Shown piece by piece: positions 15,378 through 24,684 of a stretch of DNA of 64,000 bases; positions within the stretch are counted from its first letter, which is position 1; each line of letters begins with the position of its first letter. Source of the stretch: Christiangramia aestuarii (lineage in GTDB: Bacteria > Bacteroidota > Bacteroidia > Flavobacteriales > Flavobacteriaceae); NCBI RefSeq assembly GCF_009735585.1, contig NZ_VJVW01000003.1, positions 434,001 through 498,000 on the forward strand, read 5' to 3'. Position numbers and translations under genes: made by a program. A model generated the notes under the pieces. That model was not told the DNA's origin and searched no databases. It saw only the letters and a program-made list of their open reading frames with translations.

Positions 15378-17489
15378 ATGAAAGATGCTGTGCTGTTAAA
15401 AACCCTGAAGGAATATTTTGGATATGAAAGTTTTAGGCCTTTACAGAAAAAGATAATTAATTCTGTCTTTGAAGCTAAAGACAATCTGGTGATCATGCCT
15501 ACCGGGGGTGGTAAATCTATATGTTACCAGTTACCGGCTATCCTGCTTCCCGAGATCACCCTGGTGATCTCCCCGCTTATAGCTCTTATGAAAGACCAGG
15601 TAGATGGGCTGAATGCCAACGGGGTGCCCGCGGCATTTCTTAACAGCAGCCAGGAAGAGGCCGATAAACAGGAGATCTTTCAAAAAATAGACCGCAGGGA
15701 GATCAAGTTACTCTACGTCGCTCCGGAAAGCCTGCAGTTCGTAGATCGCTTTCTTACAGACGGAAAGGTTAGCCTTATCGCCATAGATGAAGCTCACTGT
15801 ATCTCCAGCTGGGGCCACGATTTCAGGCCTGCCTATACCCAGCTGGGATACCTGAAGAATCGTTTTCCCAACACACCGATGCTAGCCTTAACCGCAACGG
15901 CCGATAAGGCCACCAGAAATGATATATGCAGGCAGCTGAATATCCCGCACGCACAGAAGCATATCGCCTCTTTCGATCGTAAGAACCTGAGCCTGGATGT
16001 ACGCCAGGGCATCAAACGCTTTGAGCAGATCACAGATTTTCTCAAGAACCGGTCTAAAGAAAGCGGGATCATCTATTGCCTGAGCAGGAAGACCACAGAG
16101 GAGCTTTCAACCAAACTGCAAAGAAAAGGATTCAAAGCTGAGGCCTACCACGCGGGGCTGGATCATGAAGAGCGATCACAGATTCAGGATGATTTCATAA
16201 ACGATAAGAAACAGATCATCTGTGCCACCATCGCCTTTGGGATGGGCATAGATAAATCTAACATCCGCTGGGTTATCCATTATAATATGCCCAAGAACCT
16301 GGAAGGCTATTACCAGGAAATAGGCAGAGCCGGTCGTGATGGGTTGGCGTCAGACACCCTTCTTTTTCACAGTTATTCTGATGTTATCCAGCTTCAGAAA
16401 TTTGCTTCCAACGCCAAAAATCAAGATGTGCAGTTGGCAAAACTGGACCGGATGAAGCAATATTCTGAAGCCTTGAGTTGCCGCCGAAAGATCCTGCTAA
16501 GCTATTTTGGGGAATACCTGGCAGAGGATTGCGGGAACTGCGATATTTGCCGGAATCCACCGGAATTCTTCGATGGAACCATCATCGCCCAGAAAGCCCT
16601 TTCCTGTATCTTCAGGTTGAAGGCTGCTGAACCAATATCTACAGTTATAGATGTGCTGCGAGGTTCACAAAACGAGGTGATAAGAAGGAATAACTATCAG
16701 CAATTGTCAACTTACGGCATTGGCAAGGATATTTCCTGGAACCACTGGCAGCAGTACCTTATTCAGCTTATTAACCTGGGCTATGTAGAGATCGCTTTCG
16801 ACAGGCATAACCACCTTCAGCTTTCAGAACAGGCCAAAAAGGTATTGTTCGAAAAGGAAAAGGTTTTCCTTGCAGATATTAAGGAACAGGAAGCCCGGGC
16901 CAAAGTAGAAAAGGCTGCCAAAACACCGGAGAATTCACTTTTTGAAAGGTTGAGAAAACTTCGCCTTGAGATCGCCCGGGAGGAAGACATTCCTGCATAC
17001 CTCATCTTTAACGACGCCAGCCTTAAGGATATGGAAAAACAACGGCCTATGTCCGATTCAGAATTTTTACTGGTCGAGGGAGTGGGTCGTAAAAAGATGG
17101 AAGATTACGGTTACAGGTTCATTAAAGAGATCATAGCCTTCAGCAAGGAAAAGAGGGAAAAGAAAAAGCCGAAAAAGAAGAAAAAAGGAAACAGCATAAA
17201 GGAAACATTCCAGCTATATAAGGACGGCCTGAGCATCGAGGAGATCGCCCAGGAAAAAGGAGTGACCCAGAACACTATATTTGGTCATCTTATCAAACTT
17301 TATGATGAGGGTGAGAACGTGAACCTAAAGAAATTCGTACCCAGGTCTGATCTCAATGCGGTAAAACGAGCCAGGAAAGTGTTGGATAATACAGGTTCGC
17401 TTAGAGCCTATTATGAGCATTTTGAAGAAGCCATTCCCTATGAGAATATCAAGATCTCGCTTAAAGTGCTCGAAAAGGAATCAAATTAA
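15378..17489 (+). CDS. recQ: ATP-dependent DNA helicase RecQ
   Basis: A 3'-5' DNA helicase for recombination repair and restart of stalled forks; 703 aa. Domains: helicase core with Walker A 'PTGGGKS' (Lys46), DEAH box (137-140) followed by the aromatic-rich loop 'SSWGHDFRP', and motif VI 'QEIGRAGRDG'; the zinc-binding four-Cys module ('SCRRKILLSYFG' and 'CGNCDIC', near residues 365-395); a winged-helix RQC domain; HRDC at about 530-600; a Lys-rich linker; and a C-terminal helix-turn-helix ('LSIEEIAQEKGVTQNTI') seen in longer RecQ proteins. The promoter lies immediately upstream; it is convergent with truA. Confidence 0.97.
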   Translation: MKDAVLLKTLKEYFGYESFRPLQKKIINSVFEAKDNLVIMPTGGGKSICYQLPAILLPEITLVISPLIALMKDQVDGLNANGVPAAFLNSSQEEADKQEIFQKIDRREIKLLYVAPESLQFVDRFLTDGKVSLIAIDEAHCISSWGHDFRPAYTQLGYLKNRFPNTPMLALTATADKATRNDICRQLNIPHAQKHIASFDRKNLSLDVRQGIKRFEQITDFLKNRSKESGIIYCLSRKTTEELSTKLQRKGFKAEAYHAGLDHEERSQIQDDFINDKKQIICATIAFGMGIDKSNIRWVIHYNMPKNLEGYYQEIGRAGRDGLASDTLLFHSYSDVIQLQKFASNAKNQDVQLAKLDRMKQYSEALSCRRKILLSYFGEYLAEDCGNCDICRNPPEFFDGTIIAQKALSCIFRLKAAEPISTVIDVLRGSQNEVIRRNNYQQLSTYGIGKDISWNHWQQYLIQLINLGYVEIAFDRHNHLQLSEQAKKVLFEKEKVFLADIKEQEARAKVEKAAKTPENSLFERLRKLRLEIAREEDIPAYLIFNDASLKDMEKQRPMSDSEFLLVEGVGRKKMEDYGYRFIKEIIAFSKEKREKKKPKKKKKGNSIKETFQLYKDGLSIEEIAQEKGVTQNTIFGHLIKLYDEGENVNLKKFVPRSDLNAVKRARKVLDNTGSLRAYYEHFEEAIPYENIKISLKVLEKESN

Positions 17490-17502
17490 AATGGACCTAA
17501 AC

Positions 17503-18291
17503 CTAATCGAATTCTATTTTTTTTAAGATAAGGCCTGAAGCCGGGGCAATATAATCCATCTGTAATTGTGGACTGTCGGGTTTCAGGCTCTCTTCTATAT
17601 CCTCCAGGCTCAGCTCTCCCCTGCCCACCAGGACCAGTGCACCCATCATTAAGCGTACCTGGTGGCGTAGAAATCCGGACGCATGAATATGGAAAATATA
17701 AGACCTCTCTGGGAAAAAGTTTGCCGTGTATTCAGTATTCTCTACGAGTTCAGACTTTAGCATTTCCCTTTCGAAAGTACTTTTTTCTGAAACCCGCACG
17801 CAGTAATTCCTGAAATTATGCTTTCCCTGGAAAAGGGCTGCCGCAGCCTTCATTTTTTCTATATCCAGGTCTTCCTGGAAATTAGCCATGAACGGAGCAC
17901 AGAATGGATGGAATTTATCACCTACACTAAACAAATAAGCGTATTCTTTCGTCTTAGAATGCTGGATGATATTGAATTTATCATCCACAGCTTCGATACT
18001 TAGAGCCCTGATGTCCTGAGGCAGGTTCCTGTTAAACAGCTTGAGGAAAGCATCAAGATCTTCCAGGGGTTCATGGTCCAGGAACAGTTCAAATGCCGAC
18101 TCTTCTGCTGAAACCATCGCATCTGTCCTGCTGGTTCCCAGGAGCTTGTACTTAGCATCGGGCATGACCCATCTCATGGTTTTGGTGATGAGGCCTTCCA
18201 CGGTCTTTACATCGGGTTGCTTTTGCCAGCCATGTAGGCGATAACCCAGGTACTGGATCTTTATGAAGTAGTAGAATCGTTTACGGAACAA
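17503..18291 (-). CDS. truA: Divergent TruA-family tRNA pseudouridine synthase
   Basis: A 262-aa TruA-fold enzyme that would isomerise uridines in the tRNA anticodon arm. The N-terminal 'IQYLGYRLHGWQKQP' and the catalytic aspartate (Asp57 in 'SRTDAMVSA') are present, as is the C-terminal 'FLRHQVRLMMGALVLVGRGEL'. The active-site signature deviates from the usual GRTDxGVHA: Ser replaces the first Gly, Met replaces the second, and Ser replaces His. Such variants may be a second TruA paralogue with altered substrate choice; the canonical copy is not in this window. Convergent with recQ with 13 bases between stops. Confidence 0.85.
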   Translation of the reverse strand: MFRKRFYYFIKIQYLGYRLHGWQKQPDVKTVEGLITKTMRWVMPDAKYKLLGTSRTDAMVSAEESAFELFLDHEPLEDLDAFLKLFNRNLPQDIRALSIEAVDDKFNIIQHSKTKEYAYLFSVGDKFHPFCAPFMANFQEDLDIEKMKAAAALFQGKHNFRNYCVRVSEKSTFEREMLKSELVENTEYTANFFPERSYIFHIHASGFLRHQVRLMMGALVLVGRGELSLEDIEESLKPDSPQLQMDYIAPASGLILKKIEFD

Positions 18292-18433
18292 AGCTCAAAT
18301 TTTGAGCAAAGATATCCATAATTATCTGCCTGCCTAAACCTGCAATTTCTTCTCATTTAAACCTTATTCACCTCCCCGGTAACAGGAAAATCCTTAAATT
18401 TATAAGTCTTTGATTATCAGGATCCATAAAAAT

Positions 18434-19306
18434 ATGATCGTAGATATATACAACTATTTTAAAAACAGGCCGGGCTTCAATAAACTTTTTGGAGAAGAAT
18501 ACTTGATCATAGAATATAAATGTCCGCTTAATGTGGAGAACTACCAGTTCTGGACAGACTCCAACCTCATCACTTTTGTAGTAAACGGTCGCAAAGACTG
18601 GATCTCTTCCGGAGATATTTTTCATATTGAAACTGGAGACGCTCTCTTTATCAAAAAAGGAGTTTATACTACCAGGCAATACCTGGACGTGGAATATTGC
18701 GTGATGCTTTTCGTTATGAGCGATGATTTCATCAGGAATTTTATACTGGGTAATTCGAACCTGGAACTCCGGCAGCATCAGGAACCTCACTCCTCCAGGG
18801 AGGTCTTTCCTATTGAAGTTACCGAAACCTTCCGCTCCCTGGTGTATAGCATCTTTAATTATTTTAGATCTGGTGATGAAATCCCTCGTGAACTGGTAGA
18901 GATAAAATTCAGGGAACTGCTTTTTAATATCGTGCTGAACCCAAAGAATTCAGGTTTGATCAATCATTTTATTTCGCTGAAAGACCAGGCCAGGTCCAAT
19001 CTCGAGGAAATAATGCTTAAGAATTATCAATACGACCTAAAGCTGGAAGATTTCGCCAGGTTGACCGGCAGGAGCCTCTCCTCTTTCAAAAGGGACTTTA
19101 AAGAACATTTTGGTATTTCTCCAGGAAAATGGATTCTCAACCAAAGGCTAAACAGGTCTAAAAGCTTACTACTGGGCACCGATCTGAATATCAACGAGGT
19201 TGGTTTTGAAAGCGGATTCAGGAATAATTCCCATTTCAGCCAGGTTTTCAAAAAACGTTTTAATGCAACTCCCGGAGATTTCAGGCTGGCCCAAAATCAG
19301 CATTAG
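18434..19306 (+). CDS. AraC-family transcriptional regulator
   Basis: A 290-aa regulator starting at ATG 18434; a TTG 24 bases earlier is the only in-frame alternative. The N-terminal ~170 aa are a cupin-like sensing domain (AraC_binding/ExsA-type: 'SSGDIFHIETGDALFIKKG'). The C-terminal ~100 aa are the double helix-turn-helix: 'LEDFARLTGRSLSSFKRDFK' and 'INEVGFESGFRNNSHFSQVF', then 'GDFR'. The ligand is unknown. The next gene, osmC-like, is 121 bases downstream on the same strand and is the obvious candidate target. It is divergent from truA. Confidence 0.9.
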   Translation: MIVDIYNYFKNRPGFNKLFGEEYLIIEYKCPLNVENYQFWTDSNLITFVVNGRKDWISSGDIFHIETGDALFIKKGVYTTRQYLDVEYCVMLFVMSDDFIRNFILGNSNLELRQHQEPHSSREVFPIEVTETFRSLVYSIFNYFRSGDEIPRELVEIKFRELLFNIVLNPKNSGLINHFISLKDQARSNLEEIMLKNYQYDLKLEDFARLTGRSLSSFKRDFKEHFGISPGKWILNQRLNRSKSLLLGTDLNINEVGFESGFRNNSHFSQVFKKRFNATPGDFRLAQNQH

Positions 19307-19427
19307 AAAATTGAGCTGAATTCTTAATAATCTGGACTTTTAAGAAAATACTCTAAACAATTACTGCTCTAAATTTGAGTAAATAACTTAGCTGAACCTG
19401 ATTAACTTCAGCAAAAATGCTAAAATC

Positions 19428-19970
19428 ATGAGAGCGAATTCAATTGTTAGACAACGTCAATTTCCCCTAACCAGAACTTACCAGGAAAACCCCGAAAAAG
19501 CTATGATCACAGATGTGGCATTGGTAGAGGGTAAAAATTTTGACCAGCCCTTTCATACCCAGGTATGCATTAACGACGAGCTACAGCTCCCTTTAAGAAT
19601 AGGCGTTCACAGGGCCCTGGGTGGTTATCATGATCTGCCCAATCCGGGTGATCTGCTTTGCGCCACCCTGGTTGCTTGTTTTGAGAGTACGCTTAGAATG
19701 ATCGCTAACAGGATAGGTATAGAACTAGAAAGTACTTTGGTAAAGGCAGAAGCTCATGTAGATGTACGCGGAACCCTTATGCTGGATAGAACGGTCCCCG
19801 TAGCCTTTCAATCTATAGACCTGGATATAAAAATGGGCATAAAAGATGGGATGAAAAGGGTCTCTCTATTACTCAAAGCCACTGAAGAAAGCTGTGTTAT
19901 TTTTCAGACATTTAAAAAAGCCCTGCCTATCCTTATCAGGCATGAGGTGTTGGACCTGAAAAAGGCTTAA
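19428..19970 (+). CDS. OsmC/Ohr-family thiol peroxidase-like protein
   Basis: A 180-aa OsmC-fold protein. The two redox cysteines are placed as in the family: one in 'LCATLVACFESTLRM' near residue 84 and one in 'EESCVIFQTFKKALP' near residue 163. The family reduces organic hydroperoxides using thiols in the cytosol. It is preceded by a TAAATTTG -7-like box (19370-19377) and followed by a strong terminator, so it can be transcribed alone. Control by the adjacent AraC regulator is plausible but unproven. Confidence 0.88.
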   Translation: MRANSIVRQRQFPLTRTYQENPEKAMITDVALVEGKNFDQPFHTQVCINDELQLPLRIGVHRALGGYHDLPNPGDLLCATLVACFESTLRMIANRIGIELESTLVKAEAHVDVRGTLMLDRTVPVAFQSIDLDIKMGIKDGMKRVSLLLKATEESCVIFQTFKKALPILIRHEVLDLKKA

Positions 19971-19990
19971 TTATAAATCTTAGTTAATTT

Positions 19991-20019
19991 ATAAAAGCTT
20001 CCTCTCCGGAAGCTTTTAT
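19991..20019 (+). terminator. Terminator after the OsmC gene
   Basis: ATAAAAGCTTCC-TCTCC-GGAAGCTTTTAT, a perfect 12-bp stem whose right arm supplies the T-run. Its symmetry allows it to work in both directions. Confidence 0.85.
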
Positions 20020-20061
20020 AATTGCCCATATCTGAGTAGATTGAAGTAAATATCGAAGTTC

Positions 20062-21138
20062 ATGAAACCCAGCCACAAGAAGATAGCCCAAAAGTGCCTT
20101 ATCCAGTTCGAAAAGGACTTTCCTAATATGGAAGACCTAAGAACAGAAATTTCCAGTAGCCTGGCCACAGAGAACAATCTGTGGTTAAGCTATGACGAAG
20201 ATGCAGGCATCGAAAGGTTGACCAGGACCGAGCGTGGTTATGGTTATCACAAACATTACGAGCTCTTCGATTTCTTCGATCTGCCCAATGCGAATGGTGA
20301 GGCAGATATGGAGGCCCTCGCTTACCAGGAGCCATATTTATGGTTTTGCGGGAGCATGAGTCTAAAAAGGAATTCACCCTCAGCCGATGACCCTGTCGAG
20401 AAACAACTGGAAAGCCTCTCGGAAGTGGCTACAGATGAAAACAGGTTCAGTCTTGGGTGCATACCCTGTATTAAAAAAGGAGATTCTTATGAGCTGGTCA
20501 GGGAAACAGAGTACGAAGGCAGGAAGATAAGAGCACTGATGCTTCGGGGCGGCACCAAGAGCACCGAGCTTCACAATGCCCTGATGCGCGATGAACATCT
20601 TGAACGCTTTATGATGATCCCCTGTAAGGATAATGGTTTTGACATTGAAGGCCTGGCGGTTTGCAATGAAAGGATTTTCATTGGTCTTAGAGGGCCTGTA
20701 CTGAATGGGTACGCGGTAATCCTGGAAATAAGCTGCAAGGAATTTGACGGTGAACTATTGCTTTCTAAAAAACAAGATGAGGAAAAACTCTATAGGAAAC
20801 ACTTCGTGGATCTTCGCGGAATGGGTATAAGAGAACTGAACATCACTAAGAACGGCGACCTCTATCTGCTCGCGGGGCCCACCATGGACCTGGACGGCAC
20901 CATAAGCATTTATAAGATCGAAGGTGGGCTGCCAGACCGGCATGGTAGCGTGATTCACGAACCCGAAAGACTTTTTGACGTTGCCCGCGGTTCAGAACTC
21001 GAACACGGAGCAGATAAGGCTGAAGGCATGGCCTTTTTACCGAACGGCCGCCTTTTGATCACCTATGATTCTCCGGTAGCAGAAAGACTTGAAGGAGATA
21101 ACGGAGTATGGATGGATTGCTATGACCTGGAAGAATAG
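20062..21138 (+). CDS. DUF3616 domain-containing protein
   Basis: A 358-aa cytosolic-looking protein of the DUF3616 family, probably a beta-propeller (repeated hydrophobic strands: 'FDIEGLAVCNERIFIGLRGP', 'ADKAEGMAFLPNGRLLITYD'). Several acidic turns follow strand pairs. No catalytic motif is known for the family. It precedes the S9 peptidase gene by 39 bases on the same strand and may be the first gene of that run. Confidence 0.8.
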   Translation: MKPSHKKIAQKCLIQFEKDFPNMEDLRTEISSSLATENNLWLSYDEDAGIERLTRTERGYGYHKHYELFDFFDLPNANGEADMEALAYQEPYLWFCGSMSLKRNSPSADDPVEKQLESLSEVATDENRFSLGCIPCIKKGDSYELVRETEYEGRKIRALMLRGGTKSTELHNALMRDEHLERFMMIPCKDNGFDIEGLAVCNERIFIGLRGPVLNGYAVILEISCKEFDGELLLSKKQDEEKLYRKHFVDLRGMGIRELNITKNGDLYLLAGPTMDLDGTISIYKIEGGLPDRHGSVIHEPERLFDVARGSELEHGADKAEGMAFLPNGRLLITYDSPVAERLEGDNGVWMDCYDLEE

Positions 21139-21177
21139 AATCTAAATCTTTATCTTGCCTATTATTAAATTGAACCT

Positions 21178-23352
21178 ATGAAAACCACCCTACAAATACT
21201 ATTTGTTTCCTGTCTATTCACCTTCAATCTTTTTGGACAAAACGAGGAGGTTTCCACACAGGATTATGAAAGAGCCGTGAGCTTTCTTGCTCCCAATACA
21301 GACTCCCTTGTAATACGTAAGCAGGTAAACCCGGAATGGATAAACAAGCAGAGTTTTTGGTATAATATAGATACCGAAAGTGGAGAGGAATATGCACTCA
21401 TAGACGCAAAATCTGGAAAAAAAAGAGCTGCTTCAAACCTGGAAAAACTTCTTAATGATTCCCTGAAAAAGGACATAAGTGAGGATATAAAAACCTCAAA
21501 TCCCGAAATAATTTCTCCCGATGGCACTAAACTGGTGTTTATAAAGAAATGGAACCTATGGATACGAGACCTGAAAACAGGAAAAGAAATCCAGCTTACC
21601 CAGGACGGGATAGAGAATTATGGCTATGCTACAGATAATGCCGGCTGGAAAAAAAGTGATCAGCCAATTTTACTATGGTCGCCCGATTCCAAAAAGATCG
21701 CCACCTATAGGCAGGATCAACGACATGTTAGTGATATGTACCTGGTGACCACCAATGTGGGAGCACCGAAATTACAGCAGTGGAAATACCCTTTACCGGA
21801 AGACGAAAAGGCCATCCAGATAGAAAGGGTGATCATAGATACAGAGAAGCAGGAAGTAATTCCTTTAAAGATAGACCCAGACCCAAGAAGAGGAACATTA
21901 TGTGACAATATCAATTGTTCAGGTACCTTTGATGATAACGAATGGAGCGAAGATTCTTCCAGGCTTTATTTTGTCTCTACATCGAGGGATCACAGATCGG
22001 CAAAATTAAGAATGGCTGATGCCCGCACCGGGGAGGTCAGGGAAATCTTCGAGGAAAAGGTGGAAACCCAATATGAATCTGGACGTGGGCAGATCAACTG
22101 GAGTTATTTAGACGATACAAATGAGATCATCTGGTATTCAGAAAGGGATGATTATGGCCATCTTTATCTATATGACGCTGCTACCGGTGAACTGAAAAAC
22201 CAGATCACCCAGGGTGAATACGTTGTTACAAGGGTCTCTTATGTAGATGAAAAAAACCGATCTATCTATTTTCTGGCCAATGGAAAAAATAAGGATGAAA
22301 ATCCGTATTTCAGTCATCTTTATAAGATCGGCCTAAACGGGAAGAACCTGCAGGAGCTTAGTCCGGAAAAGGGGAATCATTCCATAAGCTGGTCTCCAGA
22401 TCATCAATATTTCGTAGATAACTACTCCACCCCTAGCCGTCCGAACATCGCCCTGCTAAAAAAGGCAGATGGAAAAGTAATTATGAAGCTGGAAGAAGCC
22501 AATATCGAAAAGCTCAAAGAAACAGGCTGGAAAGCACCTGAGGAGTTTTCGGTAAGATCGGCCAATAAGGAATGGGACTTATACGGGCTTATGTTCACTC
22601 CCACTAAGATGGATCCCAATAAAAAATACCCTATGGTTAATTATATTTATCCCGGACCCCAGGGTGGTAGTATCCGAGACTGGTCTTTCAAGGCTTCGCG
22701 TCGGGACCACCAGTCACTGGCCGAGCTGGGTTTTGTAGTGATCGTACTGGAAGGAACCTGTAACCCTGGAAGGACAAAGTCTTTCCACGATGCCTGCTAT
22801 GGAAGCCTTGCGGAAAACACGCTTCCAGACCAGATGAGCGCCATAGAACAACTGGCAGATAAATATTCTTATATAGATACTACGCGAGTAGGCGTTTGGG
22901 GACATTCCGGAGGCGGATCTGCCACCGTAGCGGCCATGTTCAAATATCCTGATTTTTATAAGGTAGGGATCGCAGAATCCGGGAACCATGATAACCGGAA
23001 TTATGAGGATGACTGGGGAGAAAGATATATCGGTTTAATGGGCAAGAATCCAGACTCCTCTTCAGCCTATATTACTGATGCGAACGCCCAGTATGCCGAA
23101 AACCTGGAAGGAAAGCTATTGCTTGCCCATGGCGCACTGGACGATAATGTTCCCCCTTATCATACTTTACTGGTCGTAGATGCATTGATAGAAGCTAATA
23201 AGGATTTTGATCTTTTGATATTTCCACAGGCAAGGCATAGCTTTGGTGACTATTTTTACTATATGATGCGCAAGCGTTGGGATTACTTCGTGAAACATCT
23301 TAAAGGCGTGGAGCCACCGGAGAATTTCGAAATCGAACTTACCAAAGAATAA
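21178..23352 (+). CDS. S9B dipeptidyl-peptidase-IV-like serine peptidase, exported
   Basis: A 724-aa peptidase with a signal peptide (residues 1-20, ending 'LFG|QNEE'). Residues about 60-480 are the DPP-IV beta-propeller, and the last ~240 are the alpha/beta hydrolase. The catalytic triad is visible: Ser577 in 'GHSGGGS', Asp655 or Asp656 in 'HGALDDNV', and His687 in 'ARHSFGD'. Classical DPP-IV has GWSYGG at the nucleophile; here the Tyr is Gly. It probably removes N-terminal dipeptides from periplasmic peptides. The next gene starts 4 bases after its stop. Confidence 0.92.
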   Translation: MKTTLQILFVSCLFTFNLFGQNEEVSTQDYERAVSFLAPNTDSLVIRKQVNPEWINKQSFWYNIDTESGEEYALIDAKSGKKRAASNLEKLLNDSLKKDISEDIKTSNPEIISPDGTKLVFIKKWNLWIRDLKTGKEIQLTQDGIENYGYATDNAGWKKSDQPILLWSPDSKKIATYRQDQRHVSDMYLVTTNVGAPKLQQWKYPLPEDEKAIQIERVIIDTEKQEVIPLKIDPDPRRGTLCDNINCSGTFDDNEWSEDSSRLYFVSTSRDHRSAKLRMADARTGEVREIFEEKVETQYESGRGQINWSYLDDTNEIIWYSERDDYGHLYLYDAATGELKNQITQGEYVVTRVSYVDEKNRSIYFLANGKNKDENPYFSHLYKIGLNGKNLQELSPEKGNHSISWSPDHQYFVDNYSTPSRPNIALLKKADGKVIMKLEEANIEKLKETGWKAPEEFSVRSANKEWDLYGLMFTPTKMDPNKKYPMVNYIYPGPQGGSIRDWSFKASRRDHQSLAELGFVVIVLEGTCNPGRTKSFHDACYGSLAENTLPDQMSAIEQLADKYSYIDTTRVGVWGHSGGGSATVAAMFKYPDFYKVGIAESGNHDNRNYEDDWGERYIGLMGKNPDSSSAYITDANAQYAENLEGKLLLAHGALDDNVPPYHTLLVVDALIEANKDFDLLIFPQARHSFGDYFYYMMRKRWDYFVKHLKGVEPPENFEIELTKE

Positions 23353-23356
23353 TACT

Positions 23357-23845
23357 ATGAAAGATCCTGATATCAAGAATATAGAGGCAAAGAAACTGGT
23401 GGGCATAAGTCTGCATACGAGCCTGGCCGATGACAAAACGGCCCTGCTCTGGAAAAGGTTCATGTCCAGAAAAGATAAAATCAAGAACAAACTTAGCGAT
23501 GATCTATATTCGGTTCAGGTCTATGATGAAGGCTTTATCGAGGGACATTTCAACTCGCAGTCAATTTTCGAAAAATGGGCCGCATTAGAGGTCGAGGATT
23601 ATTCTGAACTAGAGGAAGGCATGAAAGGCCTGAAACTTCCGGGAGGACTCTATGCGGTTTTCACCCATCACGGCACTTCCAAGGAATTTGCTGGAACAGC
23701 CAGGTTCATCTTCGAAGAATGGTTACCGGCTTCAGAATATCAACTGGACGACAGGCCCCATTTCGAGGTACTGGGAGAAGATTATAAAGGCCCGGAAAAT
23801 CCGGAATCAAAAGAAAAGATCTGGATCCCCATCAAAAAAAGTTAG
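23357..23845 (+). CDS. GyrI-like small-molecule-binding protein
   Basis: A 162-aa stand-alone GyrI-like/AraC effector-binding (SOUL-fold) domain without any DNA-binding region. Typical features are the 'KKLVGISLHTSLADD' opening, 'GLKLPGGLYAVFTHHGTS' in the middle, and the C-terminal 'DDRPHFEVLGEDYKGPENPESKEKIWIPI'-type ending. Relatives bind small cationic or aromatic ligands, and some hydrolyse xenobiotics (cyclopropanoid cyclolase activity has been reported for the fold). It sits within a tight operon, 4 bases after the S9 peptidase and 8 before DUF1853. Confidence 0.82.
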   Translation: MKDPDIKNIEAKKLVGISLHTSLADDKTALLWKRFMSRKDKIKNKLSDDLYSVQVYDEGFIEGHFNSQSIFEKWAALEVEDYSELEEGMKGLKLPGGLYAVFTHHGTSKEFAGTARFIFEEWLPASEYQLDDRPHFEVLGEDYKGPENPESKEKIWIPIKKS

Positions 23846-23853
23846 GTTTCAAC

Positions 23854-24684
23854 TTGGAGCATTGCAACATTTTTCAACAATTCAGGGGTTTTCTTGATAC
23901 ACCCGATATTTTTACCGGGAATCCTTCATGGGATTTCCTTAGTTTCCAATTTCCCCAGGTACAGATCACTGAAGATCTATTAAAAGACCTGGAGAAACTG
24001 GACCATCCCAGGAATTCGGTACTCGGGAAACGCATGGAAAGTTTCTTCGAGATCGCCATACAGCATAGTGAAAGATATGAGCTGCTGGCATCAAATATTC
24101 AGATTATAGCAGATAAAAGAACCTTAGGGGAACTTGATTTTCTTATAATGGACAAAGAGAGTTCGCGGCCACTGCATGTAGAACTCGTATATAAGATCTA
24201 TGTTTTTGATGCTGAATTTCCTCCAGGAAATGAAAGATGGATTGGTCCTAACCGGAAAGATAGTTTCCCAGAAAAGACCTCAAAATTAAAGAAACGACAG
24301 TTCCCTCTTTTATTTAAGGAGGAAACCGAAACTTACCTTTCAAAATTAGGAATAAATTCTGCGGAGGTCGAACAAAGGCTCTGTTTCAAAGCACAGCTTT
24401 ATTTACCTAATGCGGAAACAAAAGCAGAGCCGGGAGTGAATCCTGAATGCGTCAGGGGAAATTGGTTTAGTTTTAGTCAATTTAAAGAAATGGACTGGCA
24501 GGAAAATGAATTCTTTTGCCCCAAGAAAAAGTTCTGGACCTGTGATCCTGAATATAATTCAGATTGGATGGGGTATTCAGGTTTCCTGCAAGAGGTTGAA
24601 AACCTGTTCGACAGAAAGAAGTCACCACTGGTATGGATGAAAACCAAAACCTCTTATCTTAGGTTTTTCATAGTTTGGTGGTAA
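23854..24684 (+). CDS. DUF1853 family protein
   Basis: A 276-aa protein of the DUF1853 family. The N-terminal 'FRGFLDTPDIF' motif and the 'LGKRMESFFEIAI' and 'LGELDFLI' segments are characteristic. The latter (Glu-Leu-Asp-Phe) resembles a PD-(D/E)XK nuclease-like core, with 'PLHVELVYKIYVF' as the second half. Nuclease activity is conjecture. The start is uncertain: the only codon that keeps the family N-terminus is TTG at 23854, and the next ATG would remove about 65 conserved residues. Its stop abuts the GNAT start codon. Confidence 0.75.
   Translation: MEHCNIFQQFRGFLDTPDIFTGNPSWDFLSFQFPQVQITEDLLKDLEKLDHPRNSVLGKRMESFFEIAIQHSERYELLASNIQIIADKRTLGELDFLIMDKESSRPLHVELVYKIYVFDAEFPPGNERWIGPNRKDSFPEKTSKLKKRQFPLLFKEETETYLSKLGINSAEVEQRLCFKAQLYLPNAETKAEPGVNPECVRGNWFSFSQFKEMDWQENEFFCPKKKFWTCDPEYNSDWMGYSGFLQEVENLFDRKKSPLVWMKTKTSYLRFFIVWW

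Noticed and set aside
23652-23897. 81-codon plus-strand ORF overlapping the GyrI-like and DUF1853 genes
   Set aside because: It is out of frame with both recognisable proteins and has no family features.
23890-24684. Later ATG start for the DUF1853 gene
   Set aside because: The next ATG would remove about 65 residues, including the characteristic N-terminal FLDTPDI segment, so a TTG start is favoured despite being unusual.
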